The notes under the pieces are model-generated. The model was not told the DNA's origin, made no database searches, and was given only the letters and a program-made list of their open reading frames with translations. Shown one piece after another: positions 46,735 through 59,260 of a DNA stretch of 64,000 nucleotides (its first letter is position 1; every line of letters begins with the position of its first letter). Source of the stretch: Phoenix dactylifera (lineage: Eukaryota; Streptophyta; Magnoliopsida; Arecales; Arecaceae); NCBI RefSeq assembly GCF_009389715.1, contig NC_052409.1, positions 2,934,275-2,998,274 of the forward strand. The letters run 5' to 3'. Position numbers and translations under genes: made by a program.

Positions 46735-46925
46735 CTCCCATCAGGCAAACGGTGCTGCAGATTGAATTGCCTTCTATACAGCTCACCACTCTAGAGGTTT
46801 TATTTGGACAAACTACGTGTCATCGCCTAAGTTCTATATAGTCTTTTATTTTCTGATCTTATTAGCGGTATTCACATTTGTCGCCTGTGAGCCATCGTTG
46901 TACCAAAAAAAAGAAACAAAGAAGC
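46735..46925 (+). mobile_element. LINE 3'-terminal fragment, same family as 39.3-40.4 kb
   Basis: The plus strand encodes QANGAAD, a stop, then IAFYTAHHSRGFIWT, matching the tail of the other LINE remnant. It ends GTACC plus an A-rich tract at about 46899-46925, the same 3' terminus. It is truncated at the 5' end, as is typical of LINE insertion. Confidence 0.68.
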
Positions 46926-47717
46926 CATGAAAAGTATACCGGACATCGTGAAGGCAAGGAATGCAAAATTATGGAGAACTCGGCATATAATAAGCTTCCA
47001 TTGCAGATGGTATGCGTTGCTACTAACTTGGCACCGATAGCCCCATAATGAAAAGTTTGGGGTCCCAATTTAGCTATAAGCCTAATTTTACAAGCTCTTC
47101 GCATTATCATGTTTCATGGACCCACAAGGCTAACCCAGTGAGGCCCAGCATTACATTGAGAAAGCGATTAGCTAGATCGATGCTTAACATTCCTGCTATT
47201 AATAAAATCAAAATCTACATTAAATCCTCTTAGAAACATATTGGGGCTGATCAATTAGGACATGCACACATTTTAGAATTGGGTGAATAGGATTGAATGT
47301 TTTACTCCACCTTCATATCCTCCCTTGTCTTGGAAACTTAAGTCAATTGCAATTTCCACAACCTATTTGTTAGATTAGATTAAAAAAAATGGCGAAATCT
47401 CTTGTACTATTTCTTAAACTTATTTCGACTGCTCGTTGGTTTCCTCGAGCTAGCTACCATTCTAACTACTATGAAAGTCTTTGACCGTCCGGTGAGTGCC
47501 CAACCATCAGTCAATTTTCCGGACCCACATACTCTTATGATTTGTTAGTTTGGGTTCATGCCCGTTTCCACTGGTAGGTCAAGCCATGTGCCCACCCTCC
47601 CCGTGACACCAACAACACCATATTATAAGAGTGGTGGGGTTCAGCCTCTTGCAACCCACGCCACTCTCCCCTACATTTGCTTGCTAAGAGGCATAGAAGA
47701 ACTTCGAAGCAGCAGTT
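46926..47717. other. Upstream region of the GST gene
   Basis: No gene is recognised. A TATA-like TATTATAAGA at 47621-47630 lies about 90 bp before the GST ATG. It is a plausible core promoter, with the leader being the C-rich stretch after it. Confidence 0.4.
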
Positions 47718-48604
47718 ATGGTGGTCAAGATCTATGGCATGACACCGGCGGTCTGCCCGCAGAGGGTGATGCATTGCTTGATCGAGAAGGGCGTCGAGTT
47801 TGAGATCATCCATGTCGATCTGGAAAAAGGAGAACACAAGACACCTGAGTACATGACTAAACAAGTAATCCTATACCCTTTTATCTTTTGGTCTCTTTAA
47901 TCTCATTTTGTTGCAAGCTAACTCCTTTTTTTTACTTTTTTTTTGGGATTTTTCTTACTTTTGTAGCCGTTTGGGCAAGTCCCCTACATTGTGGATGGAG
48001 ATTTCGAGCTCTTTGGTAAGGAATCATGGGCACAAGAATTTGGAAATTTCAGTCACAAAATTTCTTGAATCAAAACTATTTAAAACAACTATATTATCAG
48101 CCACATATCCACCATAATATGGATTTGTTCTCAGAGTCGCGCGCTATCGTGAGGTACTATGCGGCCAAATATGCGGGCCGTGGGCCGAATCTTCTGGGCC
48201 GGACGCTGGAGGAGAAGGCACGGATGGACATGTGGCTGGACGTGGAGGCCATCAACCTGAATCCACTGGTCTTCCCCATCGTCTTCAACCTCTTCGTCCT
48301 GCCGGGCCAAGGCGTCGCCGGCAACATGGCCGAGGCTCAGGCCTCCGCCGAGAAGCTCGACAAAGTGCTCGAAGTCCACGAGCGGCAGCTCTCCAAGACC
48401 AAGTACCTGGCCGGCGACGAGTTCACGCTGGCCGACCTGACCCACATCCCGGCCCTGCGCTACGTGGTCGAGAATTGCGGCATGCCCCACCTTATCAGCA
48501 ACAAGAAGCATGTGAAGGCCTGGTGGGCCGACATCACCAGCCGCCCTGCATGGAAGAAGGTGATGGACATGGTGGAGTCCAGGGCATTAAAGTACTCGCC
48601 ATGA
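47718..48604 (+). CDS. Phi-class glutathione S-transferase (GSTF11/12 clade-like)
   Basis: Three exons, 47718-47864, 47967-48015 and 48135-48604, have GT-AG introns in phase and encode 221 residues, normal for GSTF. This exon pattern is typical of phi GSTs. The N-terminal thioredoxin-like domain includes KIYGMTPAVCPQRV, then PFGQVPYIVDGDFELFESRA with the cis-Pro and the Glu-Ser glutathione contacts. The helical C-terminal domain includes LAGDEFTLADLTHIPALRYV and ends SRPAWKKVMDM. Where many phi enzymes have catalytic Ser, this protein has Ala11 in TPAVCPQRV, as I recall for the GSTF11/GSTF12/AN9 group. That group acts as a cytosolic flavonoid or anthocyanin carrier (ligandin). That role is inferred. 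An AATAAA lies at 48709-48714. The third exon is GC-rich. Confidence 0.94.
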
Positions 48605-49742
48605 GGACTAAGGTGAGCTTGGGGCATTATGATGAAACTAGTCTGAGTGTCTTGCTACTGTTTGGTCATGTGTGGGATGCATGTTAGAGAGGTTCTGCTG
48701 CTGCACTGAATAAATGGATGAGATGGTCATGGTGTTTTAGATAGCTGCAGGGGAATGCAGTGCCTGGATTGGAGTCTTCATCCTTGGAGTTTCAGTTGTT
48801 TCTGTGTCCTTGCTTCAATGAAAATGGTCGCTGCATTTCCCAGTTTATAAGATTAATGCAATGCATCTATTTAGAACTAATGTCAGCAAGGCTCCTAATC
48901 TCTGGATATCTTCAGGTGACCTTTTTCTAGATCTTCATAGACCGCATAAAACTTATGATAAAATCAAACAGGGATTTCCTTGAGAATATATCATCATCAG
49001 AATTACGCTTCCAAAACAGGAAGCAGCAAAGGATGAAGGTGCAACCATTTTGTCAAAGTAAACCAATCTCGAAATTATTTCTGAGGACTGATAATCAAAT
49101 TTTATGGAAATGATTCGGTTTTTTTTCCGGGTACACATCAGGTCAAGGCTATGCCGATAAAAAGAACATTAAGGAATTAAATAGTCATAAGTTGAACCTC
49201 ACTTAGGAAAAGAATTCTTCAGTCCCTTGCACAATCAGAATCTACTCAAGCATCTTTCTGATCAAAATTTATTGAAGTTCCAGAGACTTGCTGAATTCTC
49301 TAGTATTCTTCAGAGGGGAAAACAGAAACAGAAAAAGCTATCTACAGTGATATCATCCATATCTTTGCAGTGCTCTTCAAAGGGGAAAACTTCTCGCTAT
49401 AGAATTCTCCATGTATTGGCAAACCGCTTAGCTTTGCGCATTCCATGCTAAATGAAGTATAGAAGACTATGAGCAATGTAATTAAGTCACACAACAATCA
49501 TTCAAAAGAATAGAAAAAAATCATCTCCCTTTATATTGAAATATACTCGTTTCCATTATTATACATGGCTATGTAACAATAAATAAGAAGGGAGGTTAAG
49601 CTACTGCATTTTCTAATTTGAGGATGCCACATGGACCACATTCCTTGATTGCTCTTGTATCATTCTAAAATACATTAAGATAAAAACTTTATACTTCAAA
49701 CTGAGGCAGCGTAGGACATCCTTCTGAATCTTCGCGCTTTTG
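48605..49742. other. Tail-to-tail spacer between GST and PSY
   Basis: The 3'UTRs of two convergent genes lie here. No other gene is seen. Confidence 0.6.
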
Positions 49743-52700
49743 TTAGAATGGCTGGTTTTGCAATGACGGCCTGATAAGTGATCTTCCATAAGCAATGGGC
49801 AGAGCCATTATCTTCTTTACTTTGCTGACATAGGCCCTCTTCATGAAATTATTATAGTCATTTGCTTCAATCTCATCAAGTATCTGCCTGTACAACAACA
49901 GAGAAGCCCACACCTACAACAGGCATGCACAAGAATTTTTTGGTCAGTTTTTAGTGTTAAAAAGCAAAACTGGTGAGTGGTCTGCGAGCTAATTTCTACC
50001 TTTATGTACTAGGATGTTACTGATCTAAGTTTCTTCCTAATAAAAGTGCCTGAGATGCAACTCTGTTTAATGAGATAAAAGGATCGGCAATACAGGCCTC
50101 TGTAAAAATGGCCACATTGCAAGGTGGGTGGTTACTGTTTTGACAGAGATAGCCAAGTAGATGGCTGGTTCTATTTCTTTCTTTTTTCTACAATTTGCTA
50201 TAACCATTTCATATTTGGTTTCCATGTAGAGGAATCGTTGACTGATGTGCATTAGAATAAGGAATGAAAAGTTCATATTTGTTTTTAATGGAGAGGAGTC
50301 ATTGATTGAAGTTCATTACCATAATGAATGAAAGAAAGAAAAAGAAAGTGATCTTACCGGCCACCTACTAGCTTGATTGAGCTCGGTCACACCTTTCTCC
50401 GCTTCCTGGAAGAACATCCTCGCCCTTTTAATTTGGCTCTTCATGAAGCTTCTCCATCTGTCAGTCACCTTCCCGTTAAACACATCATCATCTGAAAGGC
50501 CAGCCTGCGCGAGCTCATCCTGGGGCAGATAAATCCTGCCTCTTCTTGCGCTGAGGAAAGATTCATCAATAAGTAGTAGAAAGGGAAGCATTTACAGCAA
50601 ATTCTACTGGTTTTTGTACATAGAATGGAATTCTGCATGGTGATAGTTTGGAGAACATATTGCAGGAAAATAACTAGTAATAACTAAGATGAAAAGCAAC
50701 ATTTTGTAAATTCTCACTTACTCTTCTCCCACATCCCTTAGTATATTGGTGAGCTGGTTTGCTATCCCTAAAGCCAAAGCAGAATTATATACGCTCTCCG
50801 TCGTCGCCTTGGACTCTGGAGCAATACCCATGACAGGCACACTCATCAGTCCGACCGTCCCAGCTACATAATAACAATACAGATAGAGCTCATCGAAGTT
50901 CTTGTATCTGGACTTTTTGAGGTCCAACCGCATCCCTTCAATCATGTCCTTGAATGGCTGAAATGTGCAAAGCAACCCAACACTGAATGAGCAAGAGCAA
51001 TCAATGGAGAATATGTGTAGCTAGAACCCATCAAAGTAGATTTCCATTCTCACATCAATGATACATGTTCCATTCGTTTATCAGTTAGCTGAAAATTAGG
51101 CTGCAAATGTTAAAAGTGGTAGATAAAATTCTTTTTTACTAATTGCATAAGAAATCTAAACTTGGAGCCTTTATCGAGAGATGCAAATATATATGTAGTT
51201 GCTCCTTGAGATAATGCCAAGCCTCAACACTCTCTTTTGGTCGCTAAATAGTTTGATGTGCATAAGGACTACTCATGTTTTTGGAATTTCGGAGCTATTT
51301 ACAATGCCTATGAGTCGCCAAAAAAAAAAAAAAAAAAAGGTAAGTTGAAGATCAGAATCAGGCCAAAAAATTTTGCTTCTATCAAATACGAATGCAACAC
51401 ACATGCCTGAATATCAACAGGGAACTTTGAAACAGTATCTGAAAGAGCCGCATCGAACATGTCATAGGGGCGGCCAGCAAAGAGATCCTCCAACTTCGCC
51501 TCCCACCTGTCCAGAGCTGAAGGTGTAATGTGAGAAGCATTGGGTCCATCTACGAGCTCGTCTGTCCTTCTGCACCACACTGAACATATGTTCTTGTGAA
51601 TCCATGAGAAGCAGAAACTTTAAAAGTCCAATTAATACAGGAAACAGCAGTACAAATATGCAACTAAAACTAGAATCAATGAGCCAATTCAAAATTACTG
51701 GCTATATATATTTTTTTTGTGCTTTCAAGCATCCCTCAACACGGACACTAGTCATGGTTGGTGGTTACCTAACAACTAGTGCCTTTTAGCATCATGGGAC
51801 AAGAGTAGAGAAGGAATCATGAGTTTTTTAATAAGTTCAATTAGTCCAAGTGTCCTGTGTCAGTGCTGTATGTGAAGTGTTTTTTACCAGTAGCAGGTTA
51901 AGTAAATTGAGAACCTACGCAAATCCTTGAAGTGGCTTCACTAATGAGAAGTTCTGAGGACATGCTGTTAGGATAAGTTTGATGCTTATTTGCCAAATGG
52001 TAGAGGATCAGGTAGCATATGCAATTGAAGGAAGAGGAGCAGCGGTAGCACATGCAGAGCGTACTATTGATATTTTTTACTCGTGATATTTCTTTTCCCT
52101 TTGTGTAAATCAACTTAGATGTCAGATTCTACCTCAAGAAATGATGAAGAACTCTGAAATGAGAGGACTATCCCATAACTAAAAGATATGGAGACATATA
52201 AATGATCTCTCAACTAAATCTTAGACTCATTAATCGAAATCTCACAGTTGGAAATTAGATAGAGTGCTAAGTTTGTCCATTACCATATATTGCCCAGATG
52301 GCTCTCCTTCTTTCAGGGGTCATGAGCAGTGTTCCTGGATAGGAGATAAAAACTAAAATCAGATGCATGAAAATTTCCTGTCCAAACTAACCCAAAACCA
52401 TGCCTGAAATTATGACAATTCCTTGGCTCCATATTCCGGAGAGAAAGCTAGGCAAACAAGTAGAAGATTAAACACTGGGTGCGAGAGCTAACCGAGGTAA
52501 AAGGTCTTGGCATACTCTGCACAAACTTGTCCACAGCGATCATAAGCCTCAGTCAACAAGGTTGTAGTTCCAGGAATCACCATGTCAGGCTTCACATCAA
52601 GAGCAGCATTGGATCTCAAGTGCGTCTTCACCAATGCTGCCTGCTTCATCACCACATCATAAACCTTCTGCTCCGAGGATATTGCAACCTCTTCCGCAGG

Positions 52701-52967
52701 GTTTGCCACAAAACTCGATACTATCGGAAAATTATCATTCTCCTGCGGCTGAAACCCCACGCATGCATACTTTGAATCAGCATACAGCGAGCACAAACTC
52801 CATCTGCGCCTCTTCCTCTGCAGCCTCTCATTAGAGCTGGGACTCTGAACTTTTCCAACCAGCCTCGAACTGTCTGAAAACCGACCTCCTTCCCGAATTG
52901 CCTCGAGAAAACCGAGACTAGCTGAGGCATCTACTGGCGACACAAGTCGTTGCATCAAAATTGCCAT
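49743..52967 (-). CDS. PSY: Phytoene synthase, chloroplastic
   Basis: Six minus-strand exons, 52493-52967, 52284-52334, 51407-51579, 50722-50957, 50358-50550 and 49743-49913, give 432 residues. The six-exon structure is standard for plant PSY. PSY condenses two geranylgeranyl diphosphates to phytoene, the committed step of carotenoid synthesis in plastids. Residues 1-60 or so are a transit-type leader with RKRRRW. The catalytic part starts near [34 protein letters not shown] in shortened form. It has the first Asp-rich motif DELVD (182-186) and the second, RDVGED (307-312), followed by [13 protein letters not shown]. Both metal-binding motifs are intact. Intron 3 starts with GC after CAG. Using a nearby GT instead would insert Ala-Cys before PFKDM. 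A CTTTTTAG directly before the ATG suggests a 5'UTR intron, with good donors on this strand at 53368 and 53623. Confidence 0.96.
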
Positions 52968-54546
52968 CTAAAAAGCTAGCTAATGCACTAGCTAGAGGAC
53001 CTCAAGAGTTCTGTTTTTATTCTGAAAGTTATCCTGTATATACCATATCCGCAATCGGATACAGCCTTAGAACAACAAGATCCAGAGAATTCTCTGATCA
53101 GATTCGAAAACACCTTTCAAGGTTGCACCTTTATAGTCTGGTTTCCCTGAAAAATTAATGTGGAATTAATATAACCTTTTAGCTCCTTTTCTTTTTCCGA
53201 AAATCAAGCTTTGTTTACTGTATTCTCATAAAGACAAGATTCCTACAAACAATTATATTAGAGAGCAAGCGACAACAGACTGTGAGGGAAACAAAAAAAA
53301 AAAGAAAAGACGAAGAGCATGTCAACAAACCAAAAACTCAATTCAAAGAACCTCACGAAACACTCACCTTTCTTGCCAAGTGCGACAACAAACACAGAAT
53401 ATAAGCAAAAATGGAATCCAAAAACAGAAGAAAACTGTAACCAGTGCTCAGTGTTCGAATCACTAACGAAAATTTCCTCCACCCCAGCAACAATAAAAGC
53501 CCCACCACCAGCACCACCCACTATATGCACACCAAAAGATACAAGGAACCGACAGGCTTATTCTATAGAACGTGCCTGAAAAAAGGACTCCCAGACCAAA
53601 CGGAAGCATTAACACCACTCACCTCTTATCACCTTTCCAGTTTCCACCACCAAGGTCAGCTATCCCTTCGATCCACAGTTCAAACACAGCAAATATGAGC
53701 CAAAATCAGCTCGCCTTCAATCAACTTCAGCTGGAAAAGGAGCCCAAGAAGGCCAGAAACAGCGGTACAGCGGTCTCTCTTGGAGGCTCCTGTAATGTCT
53801 CTCTATTCTCTCTCCACGCTCCTTGTTGGGGGAGAGGAGGCACGTGGAAGGAGGAGGCCCAGTGAGGGGGGTGGGTGGCGGAGGGCAAAGAGATAGGGTT
53901 ATCACATGGGAGCTACGAGCAACGAGCGGTGACGAGTGCGGGGGCGCCGCGTGGAGGAAGAGAATCCGAGTGCTCGGGCCCTGGGGATTGGCGGGTCCCA
54001 CAAAAAGGTCCCTTGTCGCGGTGCCCAATACCGCCTCCCGCGCCACCTGTCCGCGCCTCGCTTCCCGCGGCCCTCTTTCGCCGGTCCGCCACGCGCGACG
54101 CCGACCGCCACCCTCCGGACGAGACCCCTTGCATTGACCCCAACACGGTTGATCCTTGTTGGCTCCCAGTGGAGCCGACAACAGGGCCCCACTGGTTGTA
54201 AGGGAGTGGGGCGTGGGGTGTAGAAGTGGGGTTTTGATTTTTTTTTTTTTTGTTTTTCCAATTGGGACAAACCGACTACGGGTTGTGATTGGGTGTGGAG
54301 TTGGTTCTAGGAAATGCACAGGACCGTTGATCTCTGTATTGAGACACGTGTTGGTTGGAGTGATGGGTTTTGTGCGATCCTAGGCTGCTTGATTGGGGTG
54401 GCTTCCCGTATGATACGGGGGCACGTGTTAAGTGTTGTTCGTTGGCCGAGGCGTTACGATTCTTTTGGATCCGGAGACGCGGGGGAGTGACGAACAAAGC
54501 AGAACAAAGAAACTGACAAATCTAGGTTTGCATACAATTTAAGCAT
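52968..54546 (-). promoter_or_regulatory. PSY leader/promoter region with GC-rich island
   Basis: On the PSY strand, AAG|GTGAGT at 53368 and AG|GTGAGT at 53623 could each splice to the acceptor at 52968, making a leader intron. Bases about 53800-54200 are strongly GC-rich and CpG-rich. They are open in several frames on both strands, with low-complexity Arg/Pro/Gly translations. I read this as a promoter-proximal CpG-rich island, not as coding sequence. Confidence 0.45.
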
Positions 54547-55026
54547 TAGGGAATGTTTATTAGGTTACAAGGATGAATGCAAATGTTTCCTGAGTTAATA
54601 TGGACGAGAATGAAAAATGGAACGGATGAATGACGGTGGAAAATGGATGCCGGAAACAAATGAATGGATAGATGGAAGAAGTGGCAATGGAAGCCGGAAA
54701 CAAACGAATGAATGGATGGAAGAAGTGGCAAGATGAGAAGAACCAAGTCCTGAAGGGGTGAGCGGTGGTAGGGAAAAGGAGGGCGGTGATAGTCTTCAAG
54801 AGGCGGTAGGGCGGAGTCGAGATCGGAAAGTTGGAAAGAGGGAATGAGAAAGAAGTAAAAATCTTTTTTTTAAAATATAAAAGTAAAAAAATTTTAAAAA
54901 TAATAAAAAATATTTAAAAAATAAGAAATAGAAGTAAGATAACTAAACATATTTTCTGCATCGGATTCTATGTTTTTTTTTAAAAAAAAGAAGAAAACAA
55001 TACGAACCAAACGTCTAATAAACAAT
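54547..55026. mobile_element. Candidate MITE or small DNA transposon
   Basis: The left end (AATGTTTATTAGGTTAC) and the right end (CGTCTAATAAACAAT) form short imperfect inverted ends around TGTTTATTAG. The interior has repeated GAAGCCGGAAACAAA and ATGGATGGAAGAAGTGGCA blocks, then AT-rich DNA. No protein is seen. Confidence 0.38.
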
Positions 55027-55349
55027 ACATATTAAAAGAGGAACATAAACTTAGAAGCTAGAATTTATCACTTCTCCTAAATATACTTTTTTTTAGTTTT
55101 GAAGAATATATTTTTATAAATATTTTTATTTTAAAAGTTAAAAATATATTTTAAACAATGCCAAGTACATGGAAAGAGTCTCATTTTGTGCATATAAACA
55201 ATTTTTTTGTCGCCGAGAAGATTGGTACAATTTATGGACTTTGTTTTGTTCTCAAACTTGTTGACCATACAAGTGGACTTTTGCAATTCTTCATTTGAAA
55301 CAAATTTTGAATTTGGAGTTGTATATTAACCAGTTAATAGTAATATCTA

Positions 55350-56110
55350 TTGGAGGAAAAAGTGGATCACCCGGAGCATTTGGTCAAAGCAACGAAACCC
55401 GGTGGCAAGCATGACAATGGCAAGTATGCTCTTGGCAGTCACAACCTCAGCGCGCCCGACCTCAACATGCCCAACCTCATCGCGCCCCGACCTCAACATG
55501 CCCAACCTCATCGCGCCCCAACCTCAACATGCCCAACCTCATCGCGCCCGACCTCATCGCGCCCGACCTCAACGCGCTCGACCTCGGCATGAACGATCTC
55601 AGCGCTCACGACCTCGGCAGGCATGACCTCGGCAGTCATGACCTCGGCAGGCCTGTCCTCGGAAGGCATGACCTCGGCAGGCATGGTCTCGGCTGATTTA
55701 AGCTCGATTGATCTCAAGACCAAGAAAGACCCAATCAAATGGAGAAATTGACCCCCACTCCACCGAAAATCAAGTCTTACGTATTCGGGATCAAATTCCG
55801 CAATCTTCGCTTCAACGATTGTTAACGTTTGAATTCACACGATCTCAACCGATCGCCAGCTAGCTCGAAATCTCGAGTCGTTTACGGTAATTCATTGATT
55901 CGCACAATCACACCCGATGGCAGGTAACAGCTGCACCCGCTCCTATAAGAAGAGGGGAAAGCTCTAGGGAGGATCTTCCTCTCCTTCGGCTCAAAAACAT
56001 ATCTCCATTCTTTCCCTCCATTAAAAGTCCCTCTCTGACTTAAGCATCAGAGGACCTTCGCCGGAACCTCCGGCCAAAGGCTTCTTGCAGGTCTGCTAAA
56101 GACAGCCGTC
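55350..56110 (+). mobile_element. Gypsy-type LTR (solo or truncated)
   Basis: The segment includes TATAAGAAGAGGGGAAAG as a TATA-like box near 55946, then TGACTTAAGCATCAGAGG near 56037. It ends with a GCCGGAACCTCCGGCC hairpin and CTTGCAGGTCTGCT. That order is typical of R-U5 in plant Ty3/gypsy (Tat-like) LTRs, from family knowledge. The 5' part carries a minisatellite. I saw no gag-pol on either side, and both LTR borders are uncertain. Confidence 0.55.
55430..55695. repeat. 15-bp minisatellite within the LTR
   Basis: Some 17-18 units of about 15 bp around the consensus GCATGACCTCGGCAG. The left part alternates two variants (ACCTCAACATGCCC and ACCTCATCGCGCC), so the period there looks like 30. 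Because 15 is a multiple of three, every frame gives pentapeptide repeats. The resulting ORF is an artefact of the repeat. Confidence 0.9.
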
Positions 56111-59030
56111 CGCCACCACATCGTAGCCGGAGCTCCTCCTCCTTGGTCCGCGGTCACCTCCGGGTCCAATTTCCAGCAACAATATCACATTATATAGTAT
56201 GATTTGCAATGACACAGCCCAACTTAACATGCCTCGCAGATTCCCACTATACTGCCCATTAGGGATTTGGTGCATCAGTTCCCTCGGAGCAAGTTCTACA
56301 ATCTTAGTAGTAATGCAAGCCAAGCCACGCCTTCTTTTCCGTTTGGTAAATAGTACAAAAAAATAGTAACATTCTCTCACCCACATCATATGCGGCAATG
56401 ATAACCTTTTTATTTTTATATTTTTATTATGGGTTCAAGCATTTATGATATTTTCGATTAGGTCAACTGAGCAGCAGATTAAGTTGTATTCTTTGTGATT
56501 GCATGTTCTGGCGAGATGTTATGAACCAACACTATAAATGTGTCGTCCTTTTCGGAGTATTTTGATTTTTAATTTCACTGAATGTATTCATTCATATGAG
56601 GTCTATGTGAATTGTCTGACTTATCAAAAAAAAGAAAAAAAGTTCTCCCTAATATTGTTTAAACAAAATAGAAAGTAGCTCATGATGTTAGTTGGTTATA
56701 TTTTGGATTTTAATGATAGGTTAGGCTAATTTGTTTTTAAGCATGAAAAAGATGGTGGTAAGGAACTTTTCTATTTATATATGTAAGGTTTCCTCCCACA
56801 CTTTGGAAGTGAAAGTTGTTTCTTTTTTCTTTTTTTTTTTATTAAAGGGAAGAGAATGCATGCCCACATTTTTGCAATACTCAGAAGGATCTTGTGGGGG
56901 ACAGATGAGAGACCAATCATTCAGAAGTTGAAGACCATTGGAGAAGATCAAAGCAATCGATGATCTCTTATTCAAAAATATTCCTACATTCCTCTGTCTT
57001 TAGTAAATTTAGGTGCGATTCAAAAAAATTATCATATTTGGTGTGGATTACTTTGGTCATTATAAGTAGGACGAGATCCGCTACATCAGAAAGCTGAATT
57101 ATACGTTAAAATTTCAGAGGCGATAACTTGATTATACAATACTTGATTGACATGAATTTTTTTTAAAAAAAATCGGATAACTTTTCTCCCTCAAGAGAGG
57201 GTGCATCTATAGCGATCAGAACCAAATACCATCATTTGGACTCTGAAATAGACCGATCAAATTAAAAGTTTCTTTTCAGAAAAGATTTTGACCAGATCTA
57301 TTTTATAATTCAAAAAAATAATTAGAGAAGCGACAGAAGACAAAATTGATATAAGAGTCAAGGTCTACCTCCTATAAAATTTTAATTTTTTCGAATTATT
57401 TCTACCACTTATATCTATTTTTCGAAAGCTAATTCTATTCGAATTAGGAGAGAAATTCGATCCAGATTATACAAGGACGAACCTCACTATTATAAATAGA
57501 GTCTATATACCTCAGTTTTGTATTTATCTATAAAAGAAAGGCAACCTGAATCCTACTTTTACCAATTTTTTATCTTTTTGTAAATTTTTTTGAGAAATTT
57601 TATTTTCTCTCCACTCGAATTAAGATAAAAGCATAAATTAGCATGATAATAAAGGAGTGCATTTCCTGTCTTGAGGAATAGCAATCCAACAGGAGAAAAG
57701 CTCGGACAGAGTGATCCGTTAGGCCAAGCTCCCATCCTCAAACTCAAAAGAGTAGGTGGTAGATGTGAAGGACGAGTAATTTAAGGGCCCGCCACAAAGA
57801 ACACACCCTCCGATGGACCTTCTTAGCTTCTTTCGGAGGTTATTTCAGGTGTTGACCCCATCCTCTGAAATCTAGAGCAGAACGTTGAAGGCACGTTACT
57901 TTCATTTGGTAATGCTCTTACCTGTCTTCCATTCATCCGTTGCTATATCACATCACCATACGGAGTTTTTAATGCCCTTCTATGCTTCTCAGCCTCGATT
58001 TATCACTAACACCACATTCCAAAGTGAACCACATCAAAGAGCAGTGCTAAGCCAATCAACAACCTAAGGGAAAGCTTAGATGACCTTATGAGTTGGATGT
58101 TTACGTAGGTTAATCAATGCAACAAAGCATTATATATTATTTGAAATCGAAACTAAATTTGCTCTTCCATATGTCATCCACATAGGTTATCATTTGCGAG
58201 ATCAGTCATTGGCAACAAAGTCTCCTCCCTTGATAACAATAACTCTTGGGATTCTTTCATATTAGATATATTTTCTTATTATTCAAAGAATTAGCAGAGA
58301 GATCTATGATGGGACTAGAGAGTTGAAGAGCAGATATAGATGAGCCTTGGTTTCGGATGGATGAGATAAAGAGAGGAGATGGCAAAGGTGAAAAAGAAAA
58401 TTTTGTTCTCTCCCATTTGCATGAGATCTTTACATATTAAAAAAATGGAGTTCATTGGTTCTGTCTCTAAGAGAATGGAATATGGGCCTTCCGTCTCCTC
58501 CGTACTTGGGTAAGAATTCTTTTATTATGATGACTAAATTTTCCTCCTCAATCGGAAGTTTAAGAAGACTGGTTTTGAAAGTAATAAAAAATAAGCAATG
58601 CTTACAAAAGGAAGAGGAAGGAGCAGCGAAAGGGAGCCAGAGTTTTCACCTTTAAGAACTTGTTTTTCACTACCGTCCTGCCTCAGCCTCCTCTCGTCTG
58701 CTCTCCCTGTGGCCTGGATTCGAAATTTTTCTGACTTGACTTTAGGAAATTTTCTCTTTTGTACAAAAAAGATCAGATCAGGAAGAGCAGCAAGAGAAGG
58801 CCGATGATAATGCGATAGTTTTCCATTTACTGATCCCATCTTTCATTATCCTAACTAAAGAAGATTCCTATCACGCCCAATTGTTGGACGCGACCATAGG
58901 AGAGTTTGAGGAAGATGGCATTTGCTTTTCTCTTGGAAGAAGTTACCCTCATTTCATTCCATGAAATCTATGACTCTGACAGCTCACCATGTGAGTTGTC
59001 CCATATTTTTCTAGGAGAAATTATATTCTA
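56111..59030. other. Repeat-derived intergenic DNA, no recognised gene
   Basis: AT-rich DNA. Around 57480-57530 the phrase CACTATTATAAATAGAG followed by a C/T-rich leader looks like an LTR promoter of another retroelement, but I could not find its ends. Short ORFs near 58450-58840 on both strands show no domain. Confidence 0.4.
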
Positions 59031-59034
59031 TAGG

Positions 59035-59260
59035 GGGCGTTTGGTGACCCCAACAAGATCACCACGGTGATCTAAGATCCTCGGTGAGCTGAATGCTGGG
59101 CTGATTTGATCTCAAGTGATCTAAGATCAATGTGTTTGATAGGCCATGATCCAGTGATTAAAAATTCTCGGATATCCATGAGTAACTTGTTTAGTATGGT
59201 ACGGGATCCAAGATCACTGACCACATAATACTACAAATACCCCTGATATATCTTAGATGG
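59035..59260. mobile_element. Possible TIR-element fragment (GGGGGCGTTTGGTGACC)
   Basis: The start GGGGGCGTTTGGTGACCCC and the repeated GATCAC/GTGATCTAAGATC palindromic words resemble the terminus of a non-autonomous DNA transposon. I could not identify a matching right end. Confidence 0.3.

Noticed and set aside
48131-48687. Antisense and frame-shifted ORFs over GST exon 3
   Set aside because: The exon is GC-rich, which opens other frames. The GST frame explains the conservation.
53717-54319. 200-residue minus-strand ORF and overlapping ORFs in the GC-rich island
   Set aside because: They are open because of GC content. The translations are low-complexity Arg/Pro/Ser in every frame, and no domain is seen.
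55350-55592. Repeat-containing ORF of 80 residues (APDLN/MPNLI repeats)
   Set aside because: It follows from a 15-bp minisatellite in an LTR. No start context or domain.
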